Origin: Earliella scabrosa
Lineage: Eukaryota > Basidiomycota > Agaricomycetes > Polyporales > Polyporaceae
Direction of reading: 5' to 3'
DNA: 64,000 nt
Assembly: GCA_022605405.1 (NCBI GenBank)
Contig: JABYQQ010000001.1
Location: 3,472,001 to 3,536,000 of the forward strand
The translations under genes were made by a program, and so were the position numbers. Under the pieces are notes generated by a model. That model searched no databases and was not told the origin of the DNA. It was given only the letters and a program-made list of their open reading frames with translations. Positions 50,959 through 62,408 of this stretch are shown here, one piece after another (the stretch's first letter is position 1; every line of letters begins with the position of its first letter).

Positions 50959-51675
50959 TAGTGTTGCAGGGTCCGGTCAAGTTCGGTTTTTTGACCTCTC
51001 CGGAGATAACCGAACTTTTAACCGAACTTGACCAGTCCGATTTGAGAGAACCGGACCAAATGTTCGGTTCTACCATAACCAAACCGAATCTTGGTCCAGT
51101 TCTCGGTTATGACCGGTCCTTGACTGGTTGCAAAGCGGCTGTGCTGAAATTTTATCTTTTTCTGAAAACGTAGCCCAGAGCTGTGGAAATCTAATGGTAT
51201 ATATAACTATATGTTTTAGATCAAAACTGAACGTTCTATGTTCAAAATAAAATTGCCTATATTGGGACAGATGGTTTGTTTTCAGAGTTTTCCGTGGGCG
51301 CTTAGGCGCTGGACCCGGCGCCTAGGATACCAGATTGGGTGTGTTGGCGTTTGTCAGCCAGAAAGACAGCCCATCTGTCCCAAAATGGGCAGGTTTATTT
51401 TGATTCTAGCACACTCAGTTCTCATTCAAAGTATATAGTGTTATATACCGTTGGAACTGTAGAATTATTGGCTACAATATGGGGTACTATTGGTACCAGT
51501 TCATGACCGGTCGGGACCGGTTATAGACTGGTTCTGACATACAGCTGAAAAAATTAACTGGAACTGAACCGATAACTTGACTGATAATTTTTCAGTTCTG
51601 GTCTGGTTCTTTTTGGTTCAGGTCAGGTCATTTTGCAGTTCTTGACTGGTCGTAGGACTGGACCCTGCAACACTA
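50959..51675 (+). mobile_element. Non-autonomous hAT-type element, 717 bp (family 2, copy 1)
   Basis: Bounded by TAGTGTTGCAGGGTCC and its exact inverse GGACCCTGCAACACTA. It is the same length as the copy at 61533-62249, which lies in the opposite orientation. Many GACCGGT-like motifs lie near both ends. The octamers flanking this copy (CCGGGAGC and TCAACGGC) do not match, so one flank was probably lost or exchanged after insertion. No transposase is encoded. A 160-bp foldback sits inside (51243-51402). Confidence 0.85.
51243..51402. repeat. 160-bp foldback nested in the 717-bp element
   Basis: About 32-bp arms (CAAAATAAAATTGCC.. and ..TGGGCAGGTTTATTTTG) enclose a GC-richer centre. The same 160-bp unit occurs at 61806-61965 and, outside any 717-bp element, at 63713-63872. 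Confidence 0.8.
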
Positions 51676-51888
51676 TCAACGGCTCACTGGGTTTCAGGGG
51701 CATAATTAGCGCCCATCTTAACGCAAAAAATGCACCCAGCCAGAATTGAACCCCGGTGAAAACCTGCACCATTTAGACCCATTCACAGTCATTTGCCACC
51801 ACGGGAGGAGCCAGGAGCTTCAATTTTTTGACATGGCCCCATCGGTTTGACGTCGAAGACGTCCGTCTTTTAATAAACTTGATAGCGC
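51676..51888 (-). repeat. Possible tRNA-derived SINE relic
   Basis: On the minus strand a B-box-like GGTTCAATTC lies at 51752-51743, preceded by a weak A-box-like TGGCAAATGAC near 51797. No full tRNA fold is seen. It fills the gap between the 717-bp element and the next MITE, where the transposase 3' end would be expected. Confidence 0.3.
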
Positions 51889-52197
51889 TAGGGCTGAGCA
51901 CGGATCTGATCCAGAGAGCTACAGCTCTCTACCTACGGGTAATGGTACCTTCAGACCCTCTGATCCAGATCCGTCAAAACCCAAACCTATAGATATTTAG
52001 TGTGGGTACCTACAGATACCTATAGGTTTTTTTTTCCAAGGATGCATATTTATGTGTTTCTCAACAAATTAAGTATATTTGTAGAGAAGAATAAATATAT
52101 TTTCTTGATCCAGATCCACACTGATCTGAACCTACAGATATTTTCACAGGTACCTAGACTGTGACCTATAGGTATGTCTGATCCGTGCTCACCCTTA
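51889..52197 (-). mobile_element. hAT-type MITE, 309 bp (family 3, copy 1)
   Basis: Starts TAGGGCTGAGCACGGATC and ends with its inverse, GATCCGTGCTCACCCTTA. Flanking octamers GATAGCGC (51881-51888) and GACAGCGC (52198-52205) differ at one base, a decayed 8-bp target duplication. The interior matches the two 340-bp copies at 57518 and 62409 in the opposite orientation. No coding capacity. Confidence 0.85.
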
Positions 52198-52495
52198 GAC
52201 AGCGCTCTTCTATTCCTCCCTTCCCCTCCTTCTTATTTCTTGTGTATTCAGCTTTTGGAACTCACACTCGCATTTTCAAAACCTGTGGCCTCATCGAATT
52301 GACTCATGTGCACGTGTGAGATTAGGGCCTGTAGAGCTGCTGCCGATATGATACGATACGAGACAATACGACATAAACGCCAGACTGCCTGCCTTGTATG
52401 GCAGGAGCAGAGTCTGGCACCAACAGGGCGTGATCTTGGTGTTACATGGCCGTTACGCCCCCACTGGCAGCTCGTTTGTAACTCTGACCAGCACC

Positions 52496-54216
52496 ATGCC
52501 GCCGCTCGATGCTACTCGCATCCTGGCCCTTCGGACTATACTTGTTACTATCATATCCCTCAATGCTGCATACTCTATGTTTCTAGCTATTTACCTCTAT
52601 TCCTCCACATACTACTGGAAGCAACCCTACCACACCTCCAAGTTGTCCGGCCATGCCTGGGTTCAGGAGTTGCTTCACGGTCATCCAGACCGCATTCGAA
52701 GCGAGCTTGGCATACGGCTACATGTGTTTCTGGCCTTTGTCTCAGAGTTACGGGCCTGTAGACTGAAGGATACACACTACATCACAGTGGAGGAGCAGGC
52801 AGCTATTTTCCTAAGGCTGAACATGGATCCAGGTCAAGCACAGGTAGATCTGGATCCGACCTGAAATTTGACCTGTAGGTTCAGGTCAAAACAGATCCAG
52901 ATCAAACAGATCCAGGTCATTGCGGATCCAGGTCAGAGATTTCATTTTACATTCAAGTCACAGGTCAAAACTTTTAAGCAATATATCACTTGTTTTTATG
53001 AATTTTATCTATTTATACATCAAACATATTGCTGATCCACAGATTAATCCGTGATCTGACCTGTAGGTTCAGGTAAAAATAGATCCAGGTCACAATGGAT
53101 CATGATCCGTGCAGGTCAAGCACTTTCTGGCTGCTTGACCTGTAGGTACAGATTCAGATCACCCGTGGATCGATCCGTGTTCAGCCTTATATTTTCCTCT
53201 ACATGTGCGTTACTGGCCTAAAGCTCTGACATGTCGGTGAGCGATTTCAGCATGCAAGTGACACAATCTCCAAGTGCGTCCTACTATTAAGTGATATAAT
53301 GAATGGCAATGTTTATGTTATATACAGATATTTCAAACGGGTACTTCAGATCATCTCATCACAACCATTTTACACCAAGCACGTTTGTCTTCCTACCCCT
53401 GACGACCCGCTACATCCATACATTGCCTCCAACCCCAAGTTCGTGCCGTACTTCAATGGAGCACTGGGAGCAATCGACGGCACTCACATTCTGTGCTGTC
53501 CTGCAGCGCATGAAGTCGATGGTGCCCGTGATCGCAAGGGTAACTTGACGCAGAACTGTCTTGCAGCATGCACATGGGATTTGCTCTTCATCTACTTTGT
53601 CAGTGGATGGGAGGGTGCAGCAGCAGATAGCACAATGTATATCCGTGCTCGACTGACAGATCTAGCCATTCCTAAGTGTTGGCTATAAGTTATATATCAG
53701 TGACTGATGTTTGAATTACTATCACAGGAAAGTACTACATCGCTGATGCCGGATTTGGAGTTTGCAATACACTGCTTACGCCATTCTGTATGGTATGATA
53801 TCACTCAAGGAATGGGGTTGTGCTGCTGTTCGGTATGTTCTATACAACTTGCATAAAATGTTTTATGCACTAATTGTGTTCAAGTCCTGTAAATGCCCAG
53901 GAACTCTACAACCTTCGTCATGCACAAGCACGAAACGCTGTAGAGCGTATCTTTGGGGTCTTCAAAAGACACTTTGCAATCCTCAATAACCCTCCTTGAT
54001 CCGTTGGATCTTCAAGACCACCTTGAAGATATGGCACGTCATCATCAATCTTCAGATAGCATCCAAAGGGTCACACCTCCCAATCCACAGTGGCTAGCCA
54101 CCGGACAGATCACTCGTGCTGAAGAAAACCGCGCCAATCAGAAACGCAATCAGATTGCCCACCAAATGTGGTCGGATTATCAGGATATTGTTAGACAGAG
54201 AGAGATGAGAATGTAA
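52496..54216 (+). pseudogene. PIF/Harbinger-type nuclease (DDE_4-like), decayed
   Basis: Transposase nuclease of a PIF/Harbinger element. The start is ATG 52496 (PPLDATRILALRTILV). The catalytic blocks are D (GALGAIDGTHILCCPA), D (KYYIADAGFGVCNT, about 53725) and E (ARNAVERIFGVFKRHF), with KGNLTQNCLAACTWDLLFIY between the first two. Introns of 60-80 nt separate exons near 53250-53325, 53685-53728 and 53800-53900. Breaks: a 378-bp MITE at 52812-53189 in the N-terminal third, and an in-frame TGA at 53227-53229 (CGA to TGA fits). Its partner gene lies convergently at 54234-55713. Confidence 0.85.
52812..53189. mobile_element. hAT-type MITE, 378 bp (family 4, copy 1)
   Basis: Begins TAAGGCTGAACATGGATC and ends GATCCGTGTTCAGCCTTA. 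The octamer TATTTTCC flanks both sides exactly (52804-52811, 53190-53197). The interior is packed with GGATCC/AGGTCA and GATCTGGATC-like repeats. No coding capacity. It interrupts the Harbinger nuclease. Confidence 0.9.
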
Positions 54217-54233
54217 CTGGAACAAGCCTGTAT

Positions 54234-55713
54234 CTACAACACCATCTGCTTGCGCTCATACTTTGTAATGCATTCGCACACATATGCGTGGCACAACTCC
54301 TCCAGCTCCGGATCTACCAGTGTGTTGTATGTAATCACCACACTGGGGTTCTCCTCGAGGTAGCAGAGGAATTTAGTGACCTCTGCAGCCCCCAAATGCC
54401 CCATCTCCAGCTTGGCTGCCGCACTGGCAGCAGTACGAGCACAAACTGGACTCGTGTCAGCAGTCTGGAGTTCGTTACGGCGATGAGTGGGCGTCCAGTG
54501 AGGACTTTGAATCAGGCTGAATCCCTGACACATGATGGCAGTCATCTCTGAGATCGCCTTCCCCGCCTCTGCCATGACCTATGTGCCTGAGACTCTGTTC
54601 TTCTTGCTCTGAGATGCAAAGTCACCATCATCAGATGCACGCCGCTTAGCAGCGATGGGTCCAGGGGTCGCAGGTGTCTGAACAATGTTCAATATCAATA
54701 TAGACAACTGAAAGTGTCTAGTACTTACCTTGGGTGGCGGCGAAACAATGACATTGTCGTCGTCATTGTAGTTAACAAATGTCAACTGGGTAGATTTCTA
54801 CAAGTGATGATAAGCACCATAACAATCACTCTGCATTACACATATCTGCGAGTCTTGCTCTGGAGTTGCCTCCTTCTGAGTGCTCTCGTTTTCATTGTCC
54901 ACTTCTATTCCTGGCACAGAAGCAGAAGCAGTGGACAGCGGCACGTCACTTGGAGCCGGCTCATTGTGCACTGCAAAAGTGCGCGTTCCCTTCACAGCAG
55001 TAGAGCCATCAAGAATCTCCGCCATTTTGGGGAACAATTCCCACCTGCAGTTGCGGTATGCTTTAACTGCCGGGTGCTCTGCCAAATGCTGCTCCCACCA
55101 AGCAGCAGTGGACTCATCTACATCACAACCGTATTCCTGGCTGTAGGTGAATCCACTGTTGCCCTTCCAAGCCTTGAGACCCATGTATAAGGCTGAACAC
55201 GGATCGATCCACGGGTGATCTGGATCTGTACCTACAGGTCAAGCAGCCAAAAAATGCTTGACCTGGATCTGCACAGGTCATGATCCATTGTGACCTGGAT
55301 CTGTTTTGACCTGAACCTACAGGTCAGATCACGGATCGATCTGTGGATCAGCAATATGTTTGATGTATAAATAAATAAAATTCATGAGACAAGTGATACA
55401 TTGCTTAAAAGTTTTGATCTGTGACCTGAATGTAAAATGGAATCTCTGACCTGGATCCACGATGACCTGGATCTGTTTGATCTGGATCTGTTTTGACCTG
55501 AACCTACAGGTCAAATGGCAGGTCAGATCCAGATCTATCTGTGCTTGACCTGGATCCATGTTCAGCCTTACCCATGTATATTTGACAGAGCTTGTGGAGC
55601 ATTGAAGACATGTGGTATAGATTCCAACAGGGCACTTACCGCGCACCACTTATCGCTAACGGACTGGAACATCTTCTCCCGGTTCTGAGTATCACCAAAC
55701 TTGGCATTGATGG
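54234..55713 (-). pseudogene. Myb/SANT-like DNA-binding partner of PIF/Harbinger, decayed
   Basis: PIF/Harbinger elements carry a second gene with a Myb/SANT-like fold that helps nuclear import and end binding. Here the minus-strand frame shows KMFQSVSDKWCA, then WKGNSGFTYSQEYGCDVDES, AWWEQHLAEHPAVKAYRNC and RWELFPKMAEIL. This is the Myb_DNA-bind_3-like layout with its trailing W..FP.MAE block. Next comes a charged linker (AAKRRASDDGDF) and a C-terminal helix ending ITKYERKQMVL. Breaks: a 383-bp MITE (55188-55570), a TAG at 54579-54581 (CAG to TAG fits), and a Ty3/gypsy LTR at 55714 that cuts off the N-terminus. It overlaps nothing and converges with the nuclease 17 bp away. Confidence 0.75.
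55188..55570. mobile_element. hAT-type MITE, 383 bp (family 4, copy 2)
   Basis: Begins TAAGGCTGAACACGGATC and ends GATCCATGTTCAGCCTTA. The octamer CCCATGTA flanks it exactly (55180-55187, 55571-55578). It is related to the 378-bp copy at 52812 in inverted orientation. It interrupts the Myb-like gene. Confidence 0.9.
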
Positions 55714-56191
55714 TGTTATGACGTCACTGGTAACGGGTTACGTGTGACGAGCACAGCAGAGGTTCGAGGTCGGTCGTCGAGGCTCATGACGAGTCAAGGC
55801 AGTCGTGCCAAGAGGTCGGGTTACAGTGTTAGATAACCAGGTCGAGCTGAGGGTTGAGGCCCTGCTTGCGCGTCTATATATACATGTAGGGAAGCGGTAT
55901 CCAGGGTCTGAGTCAGAGTCCAGAATAGCTAGGGCTAGGAGGGTCTAGCTGGCAGGGGGTCCGGACTGAGTCCGGGCGGGGGAGGCTAGCCAGGGCTGGA
56001 AGTACATGGAACGATGGGTGATTGGGACTAAGCCATAAAGGGAAGAGGGTCTGGACTGGAGCTGGACTGGGGATGGAGCTAGCCGTAAAGGGAAAGGGGC
56101 AAGACTGGGGCAAGACCGTTAGAGTGAAAAAGGAAAGATGAAAAGGAACGGGCCGGGTGTGACTGTGACTGTGACTGTAATCATTGTAACA
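55714..56191 (-). repeat. 3' LTR of the Ty3/gypsy element
   Basis: 478 bp bounded by TGTTA..TAACA. On the minus strand it contains TATATATAG near 55880 as a likely TATA box. The adjacent minus-strand purine run (AAGGGGGTTA, at 56192-56201) fits the polypurine primer used for plus-strand synthesis. Confidence 0.8.
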
Positions 56192-56203
56192 TAACCCCCT
56201 TCG
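56192..56203 (-). other. Polypurine tract
   Basis: The minus strand reads CGAAGGGGGTTA immediately upstream of the 3' LTR, the expected place for the plus-strand primer of an LTR retrotransposon. Confidence 0.65.
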
Positions 56204-56232
56204 TATGTGAGTTCTCCACTGGAGAACTTTAA

Positions 56233-57405
56233 TCAACCCTCGATGTCGGGGTCCTCCGTGCGCGCTGCGTTCCGAACCGCCGGGCTGTCGGGCCACAGAA
56301 GGATACTAAGGGCATCGCTGGTCGGGAGAGGGGTCAGTCCTGGATCGTTGTGCTGGTAAAGAGCGGCCCAAGCGTCCCAGGTGCGTGGACATCTAGGGTT
56401 TGGGCACGAATCAGGAGTGTGACCGGGGGCGCAGACACCACAGCCTGGACAGATCCAGTGGGGGCATGCGATGTAGTCATGTCCATTGCCCAGGCAAAAC
56501 CCGCATTGTACGGGTGTGGACGCCAAGGCAACGTTTGACAGCGCAGCAGGTACCAGAATATGGGTTCGATCTGCGAGTGGGGAGCCATAGGGACCTGGAT
56601 ACGCGCCTGGCAGCGGAACTGGTAGTGGCGGTGGGGAGTCACCCATGTGAGTTTCTTCTTCGCTGGCATGGCCAAGAGCGGAAAGTGATGGCGCAGCGCT
56701 GCAAGCATGGGGGTCTTGTCCGATCGGGCTACCAGCCATTGCGGAAGTTGGCGGTATGTTCTCCAGGTTTGAATTGCGCCAAGGACGGAGTCGTCATTCA
56801 AACGGAGTCGGGGAACGAGGGCGTGTGGTCCCTGCAAGCGGGCGTGGTTGACCCGGACGTGATCGCTGGATAAAAGGGGAGCTTGGCGCAGGGGGTTGCG
56901 AGACCGTCGCGGGATGGTTGCGGAAGATCCAGGGGAAGAGTCCCCGGAATACTGGTACAAGGCCGACATCATCGAGTGCGTACTCGACAATCTCGAGACT
57001 GTCGTCGAGCTCACTTCAACTTCGCTGAAGGTCTGCAAGGATCTCGCTGGTGAGCGACTCCAGTTGTCCATCGGGGGATTCGAGTACTTCGCGGAATGTT
57101 TCCACCAATGAAATGAGCCGGTCGTGTTGGATGCAACTTTGGACCAGGCTCAGATGGACTGAGAGGAGGCCATTGACGGTTTCGTGTGGGAAGAGGAGCT
57201 CCTCGAACGAGTCCAGGTGATAGTTGTCGTAGAAGTGCGCAAGCGCATGCCAAAGTGGTGTGTCTTCGTCGCGACTGTCTAGGACTGCACAGATCTCGTC
57301 GAATCGCATAGGAGGCGAGGTCGACCGTTCTTGAGAGGTGTTGTCGACAAGGGTCGGTGATGGGAAAAGGTCGGTAGTCCGGAGGGAGTAGAGAGGGGGG
57401 CCCAT
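56233..57405 (-). pseudogene. Extra 3' ORF of the retrotransposon, Cys/His-rich, frameshifted
   Basis: Lies between the chromodomain end and the 3' LTR in the sense orientation, where classic Ty3/gypsy elements have no gene. ATG 57405 opens a helical N-terminal part (FDEICAVLDSRDEDTPLWHA; ESLTSEILADLQRS) that stops at 57016. Downstream, in another frame, a Pro-rich stretch leads to a compact Cys/His cluster: CGFCLGNGHDYIACPHWICP, then CGVCAPGHTPDSCPNPRC. This resembles two zinc-binding knuckles. The stop is just before 56233. I judge it one gene split by frameshifts. Function unknown; nucleic-acid binding is the simplest guess. Confidence 0.6.
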
Positions 57406-57517
57406 TCAGATGTTGTCCTTCTCGGGGTCTAGGGGGTCGTGGAAGTTGAGTAGGAAATGGAGGGTGGTAAAGAGGCGGGAGAAGGAGACGACGACAAACG
57501 AAAGGATGAGGAAATAG

Positions 57518-57857
57518 TAGGGGTGAGCACGGATCAGACATACCTATAGGTCACAGTCTAGGTACCTGTGAAAATACCTGTAGGTTCGGATCAGTGTGGA
57601 TCTGGATCAGTGCAGATCTAGATCTGTACGGATCTGGATCAAGAAAATATATTTATTCTTCTCTACAAACATACTTGATTTGTTGAGAAACACATAAATA
57701 TGCATACTTGGAAAAAAGACCTATAGGTACCTGTAGGTACCCACACTAAATACCTATAGGTTTGGATTTTGACGGATCTGGATCAGAGGGTCTGAAGTGA
57801 CCATTACCCGTAGGTAGAGAGCTGTAGCTCTCTGGATCAGATCCGTGCTCAGCCCTA
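57518..57857 (+). mobile_element. hAT-type MITE, 340 bp (family 3, copy 2)
   Basis: Begins TAGGGGTGAGCACGGATC and ends GATCCGTGCTCAGCCCTA. The octamer GGAAATAG flanks it exactly (57510-57517, 57858-57865). It differs from the copy at 62409 at only a handful of positions. It lies between the pol end and the extra 3' ORF of the retrotransposon. Confidence 0.93.
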
Positions 57858-60800
57858 GGAAATAGGTGGCAAGAACGACGGCGAGAACGAGAATGAGGGT
57901 GAGGGTAATCATGGGCTTACCAGCCCGAGGAATTGTGCTTGTGGGGGTGGTCACGAGTGTGAAGGGTATGCTTGAGCAGCTGGATGGCAAACTTGCATAG
58001 GAGGTAGACGATAGTGGCGAGGGTGATGGCGAAGAGGAGGAGGATGTACAGGCACAGGAGGGCAATGATTGCGAGCATGAATGTTGGGGCATTCAGGTGA
58101 GCCGCTTGGCCTTCTTATAGGTGAGGAGATCTTCTTCGGCACCAGGCAGGAGGTTCTCTTCGGGTTCCCAGGAGTTTTCTGCCGAGGAGTACCCTTTTCA
58201 CTTGACCAGGTATCGGTACTTCCCTTGGTATTTCTTGTGACCTAGAATGGCCTCGACTTCGTATTCTTCTTCACCTTCAATTATTTCCGGAGCGGGTCTA
58301 GGATGATTGGGGCCATGTGTGTCGTTCTCGTGATAGGGCATGAGGAGGGAAGGGTGGAAAACGGGATGAATCCTCCAGTGGCTGGGCAGGTCAAGACGAT
58401 AGTTCAGGGGGTTGATGACGTCAGTGATGACAAAGGGTCCTTCCCGTTTTGGGGCGAGTTTCCGGTTGGCGTATCAGAGTTTCAGGTTCCGGCCATCGAG
58501 GTAGACCTTCTGACCCTTCTTGAATGAGACAAAGTGCTTGGTGATTTGCTCGGCCATAACTTGCCGGGCCAGTTCGTGTGCAGCTAGGGCCTCGTCTCGA
58601 GCCTTCTGGAGCGCAATGAGGTGTTGCTGGATCAAAACCTTGCCTGTCTTGGGATAGGCGGTAGGGATCAACGTCAGTTCGTAGCCCATCATGAGGTAGA
58701 AGGGGGAGGTTCCTCTGGCGGGATGTGTTCGGTTGTTGTGGGCCATTTCAGCGTCAATGAGACGGTTCGCCCAGTCTCCAGGTTGGTCTTCGATGAAGAT
58801 GCAGAGGTAGAGTTCGAGTTCTTGGTTCACTCGCTCGGTGGAGCCATCGCTCTGCGGGTGGTAGGCGGTCGAGATCGAGAGTGTGATTCCTAGGAGCCGT
58901 CCTAGTTCAGCGGTGAATGCGGACTTGAACTGTGGTCCTCGGTCAGATATGATCTTAATTGGGAGTCCAAAGCGTCAATACACATGCTCATAGTAGAGTT
59001 GCACGGTTCCGGGTGCGTCGATTGTCTTGTTGCAAGGGATGAAAATCACCCCCTTCGTAAGGCCATGGTCTACCACCATGATTGAATCATAGCCGTTCGA
59101 TTCGGGGAGGTCGGTGATGAAGTCGACGGAGACTTGCTGAAAGGGGTAGTGGACGTTGGTGGCAGGAATCGGGTTCAGCGGCGGTGTTGTCGGATGGTGG
59201 CACAGTTTGTTCACTTGACAGATCCTGCAGCCCGCGACGAAGTGGGATACCATGGTGTACATGCCTGGCCACCAGTAGTGGCGTTGTAAGAGTTCCAGTG
59301 TTCCGAACTTGCCCGGGTGTCCGGCAGGTTTCAAGTAGTGGTACTGGTGGACGAGGTTTCGTCGGAGTCGTTCGTCGGCAGGGACGTAGCAACGGCCCTT
59401 GTAGAAGACGAGGCCGTTGTGCATTTCCCAGTCGGAAAGTTTCGTCTTCATCGGTGGGAGTGTTCCATCCGTGATCGCGGTTTGCGCTGCATTGAAGAAG
59501 GTGTCTTTCGCTGCAAAGACCTTGAAGCGCGTGGTAAGCTCGATGTCGATCAGGTTCACAAAGATGTTATCTGGTAGGAGAATCCGGTCTTCGTTGTCGT
59601 GGTCGGTGTCGGGGCAGAGGTCTGGTCGCTGGGAGAGTGCGTCAGATTGTACCATGTTGCGTCCGGGGGTGTGTACGGGTTGCATGTCGAACTGGGAAAG
59701 GAAGAGGGCCCAACGGGCTTGTCATCGGTTCAGTTTCTGTGGTTGCTTGAAGTACGACAGGTTCTTGTGGTTGGTCAGGATTGTCATGGGGTGTCCCGAG
59801 CCTTCGAGGTAGTGTCGCCATTCCTCCACGGCTCGGACGATGCCTAGGAGTTTGCGGTCGTAGATCTCGTAGTTTCGTTCGGTTTCGGAAAACGACTTCG
59901 AAAGGTAGGCACAGGGGTGGAGGTCGCCGTTGGCGTCGCGTTGTCGTAGAACTGCGCCTGAGGCCCATTTGGATGCGTCGGATTTGATGACGAACGGTCA
60001 GGTCTAGTCGGGCATGGTGAGCACAGGGGCTGATGCAAAGCGCTGTTTCAGTGTGTCGAAGGCCTTCTGGCATTCCGCTGTCCATTCCCATTGTTGGTTC
60101 TTCTGAGTGAGCTCGTTCAGCGGTTTCACGATGTCAGAGAAGTGGTCGATAAAATGGCGGTAGAAGTTGCCAAATTCAAGGAAGGATCTGACTCCTTTGA
60201 CGTTCATCGGTTCGGGCCATTCGAGGACCCCCTTGACCTTGACAGGGTCCATGGCTATCCGATTCTCCCTGACAATCATTCCAAGGTACTCCACCTCGGG
60301 GACGTCGAAGAGGCACTTCTCGGGCTTGAGGAACAGGTCGTTTTCTTGCAGGCATTGCAGTACGCGCAGTGTTCGTTGCCAGTGCTCATCCATGTCGTTC
60401 AAAAAGATCAGTACGTCGTCCATGTAGATTACCATCCATCCTTCGTCAATCATGTCCTTGAAGATTGCGCTCATCATGGTCTGGAATGTTGCCGGGGAGT
60501 TGCAGAGTCCGAAGAACATGACAGTTGGTTCGAAGAGTCCTCGGTGTGTCTTGAATGCTGCCTTCCATTGGTCGCCGTCTTTGACGTGTACATTGTTGTA
60601 TCCAGATCAGAGGTCGAACTTCGAGAATACCTTGGCTCCTTTGAGCTTGTCCACCAGTTCCGAGACAAGGGGGAGAGGGTACTTGTTTTTCACTGTCCAC
60701 TCGTTGAGGTATCGATAGTCTTGGCAGGGTCGCAGTGATCCGTCCTTCTTTCCTACAAAGAAGAAAGGCGAAGCCATCGGGAATTTGAATTCCCGGATGT

Positions 60801-61532
60801 ACCCCTTGCGGAGGTTTTCGTCGAGAAAGGCGTTTTCGGCCTCGAGTTCCTGAGGGTAGAGTTTGAAGTCCTTCGGAACGAATCCAGGCTTCAGATCAAT
60901 GGCGCGGTCCCATGGTCGGGGTCCGGGGAATCGTTCGGCGGCAGCCTTCTTGAAGACTTTGGCGTACTGTCGATAGGCTTCGGGGACCATTTCTTCGAGG
61001 GTCTTGGGCTTCTCTTGCGCATGTTGATGTTGAGCCAGTGCCATAGCAGGATTGATTTTCGCTCGTATCCATACGTTCTGTGTCGTCGAGTAGATGGCGC
61101 GGTGGAGATATATCTGATGCGTCCGATGGTGGGTCCTCGTCCGAATCTGGGGTTGTGGTCGTGTCGGTGTTCAGGGGTGAGTGCAGATCCAATCTTGAAC
61201 ATATCGCCGTGAGCTTTGATGGCTCCGTTCGTCAATACTTGCTCCGGGGGTTCATCTTGGAAATAAGCCAGGAGGAGGTCTTGATCTTCTTCCCCAGCTT
61301 CAGGTTCGGCAATGGAGATTCCTACAGGTTCGTAGCTGGTCGGTTCGGGGTCGATGAGGATATTGTGTTCTTCCGGGATGTTTTCGTCCTTCTTCGGCGG
61401 TATTTCTTCATTTTGAATGGTCTTCTTGAGCTTTCGTCCAGTGAACTTGTCTTGGTCTGGGAACCATTTGGCGCGAAGCATTTCGCTCGGTAGGAGGTTG
61501 ACTCGGGAAGGGTCGATCTTGATGGTTCCTGC

Positions 61533-62249
61533 TAGTGTTGCAGGGTCCAGTCCTACGACCGGTCGAGAACTGCAAAATGACCTGACCAGAACTGAAAAGA
61601 ACCGGACCAGAACCGGAAAATTATCAGTCAAGTTATCGGTTCAGTTCCAGTTATTTTTTTCAGCCGTATATCAGAACCGGTCCATAACCGGTCCCGACCG
61701 GTCATGAACCGGTACAAATAGTACCCCATATTGTAGCCAATAATTCTACAATTCCAACGGTATATAACACTATATACTTTGAATGAGAATTGAGGGTGCT
61801 AGAATCAAAATAAACTTGCCCATCTTGGGACAGATGGGCTGTCTTTTGAGCTGACAAATGCCAACACACCCAATCTGGTAGCATAGGCGCCGGGTTCAGC
61901 GCCCAAGCGCCCGCGGAAAACTCCGAAAACAAACCATCTGTCCCAATATGGGCAAGTTTATTTTGAACATAGGACGTTCAGTTTTGATCTCAAACATATA
62001 GTTATATATACCGTTAGATTCCCACGGCTCTGGGCTACGTTTTCAGAAAAAGATAAAATTTCAGCACAGCCGCTTTGCAACCAGTCAAGGACCGGTCATA
62101 ACCGAGAACTGGACCAAGATTCGGTTTGGTTATGGTAGAACCGAACATTTGGTCCGGTTCTCTCAAATCGGACTGGTCAAGTTCGGTTAAAAGTCCGGTT
62201 ATCTCCGGAGGGGTCAAAAAACCGAACTTGACCGGACCCTGCAACACTA
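61533..62249 (-). mobile_element. Non-autonomous hAT-type element, 717 bp (family 2, copy 2)
   Basis: Bounded by TAGTGTTGCAGGGTCC and its inverse, and by the exact octamer GTTCCTGC on both sides (61525-61532, 62250-62257). It sits between the protease and reverse transcriptase parts of pol and interrupts the IDFAAGT..IKIDPSR block. It is identical in length to the copy at 50959. Confidence 0.95.
61806..61965. repeat. 160-bp foldback nested in the 717-bp element
   Basis: Arms CAAAATAAACTTGCCC and GGGCAAGTTTATTTTG, each about 32 bp in all. Same unit as at 51243-51402 and 63713-63872. Confidence 0.85.
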
Positions 62250-62408
62250 GTTCCTGCGGCGAAGTCGATGGAGGCATTGATTCTCTTCAGCCAGGGGAGG
62301 CCGAGGATGACTGTTTCCTTGCCTAGCCCGGTCACTAGGAGGCGTACGAGGTGTCGGTGTCCTCCGGCTTCCATCTCGGTCAGGACAAAGTGTTGTATGG
62401 TGCCTTGT

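Noticed and set aside
50959..62249. 717-bp elements as Tc1/mariner-like with TA target duplication
   Set aside because: TA seemed to flank both ends at first, but the copy at 61533 has an exact 8-bp duplication (GTTCCTGC) outside TAGTG..CACTA, which fits hAT instead.
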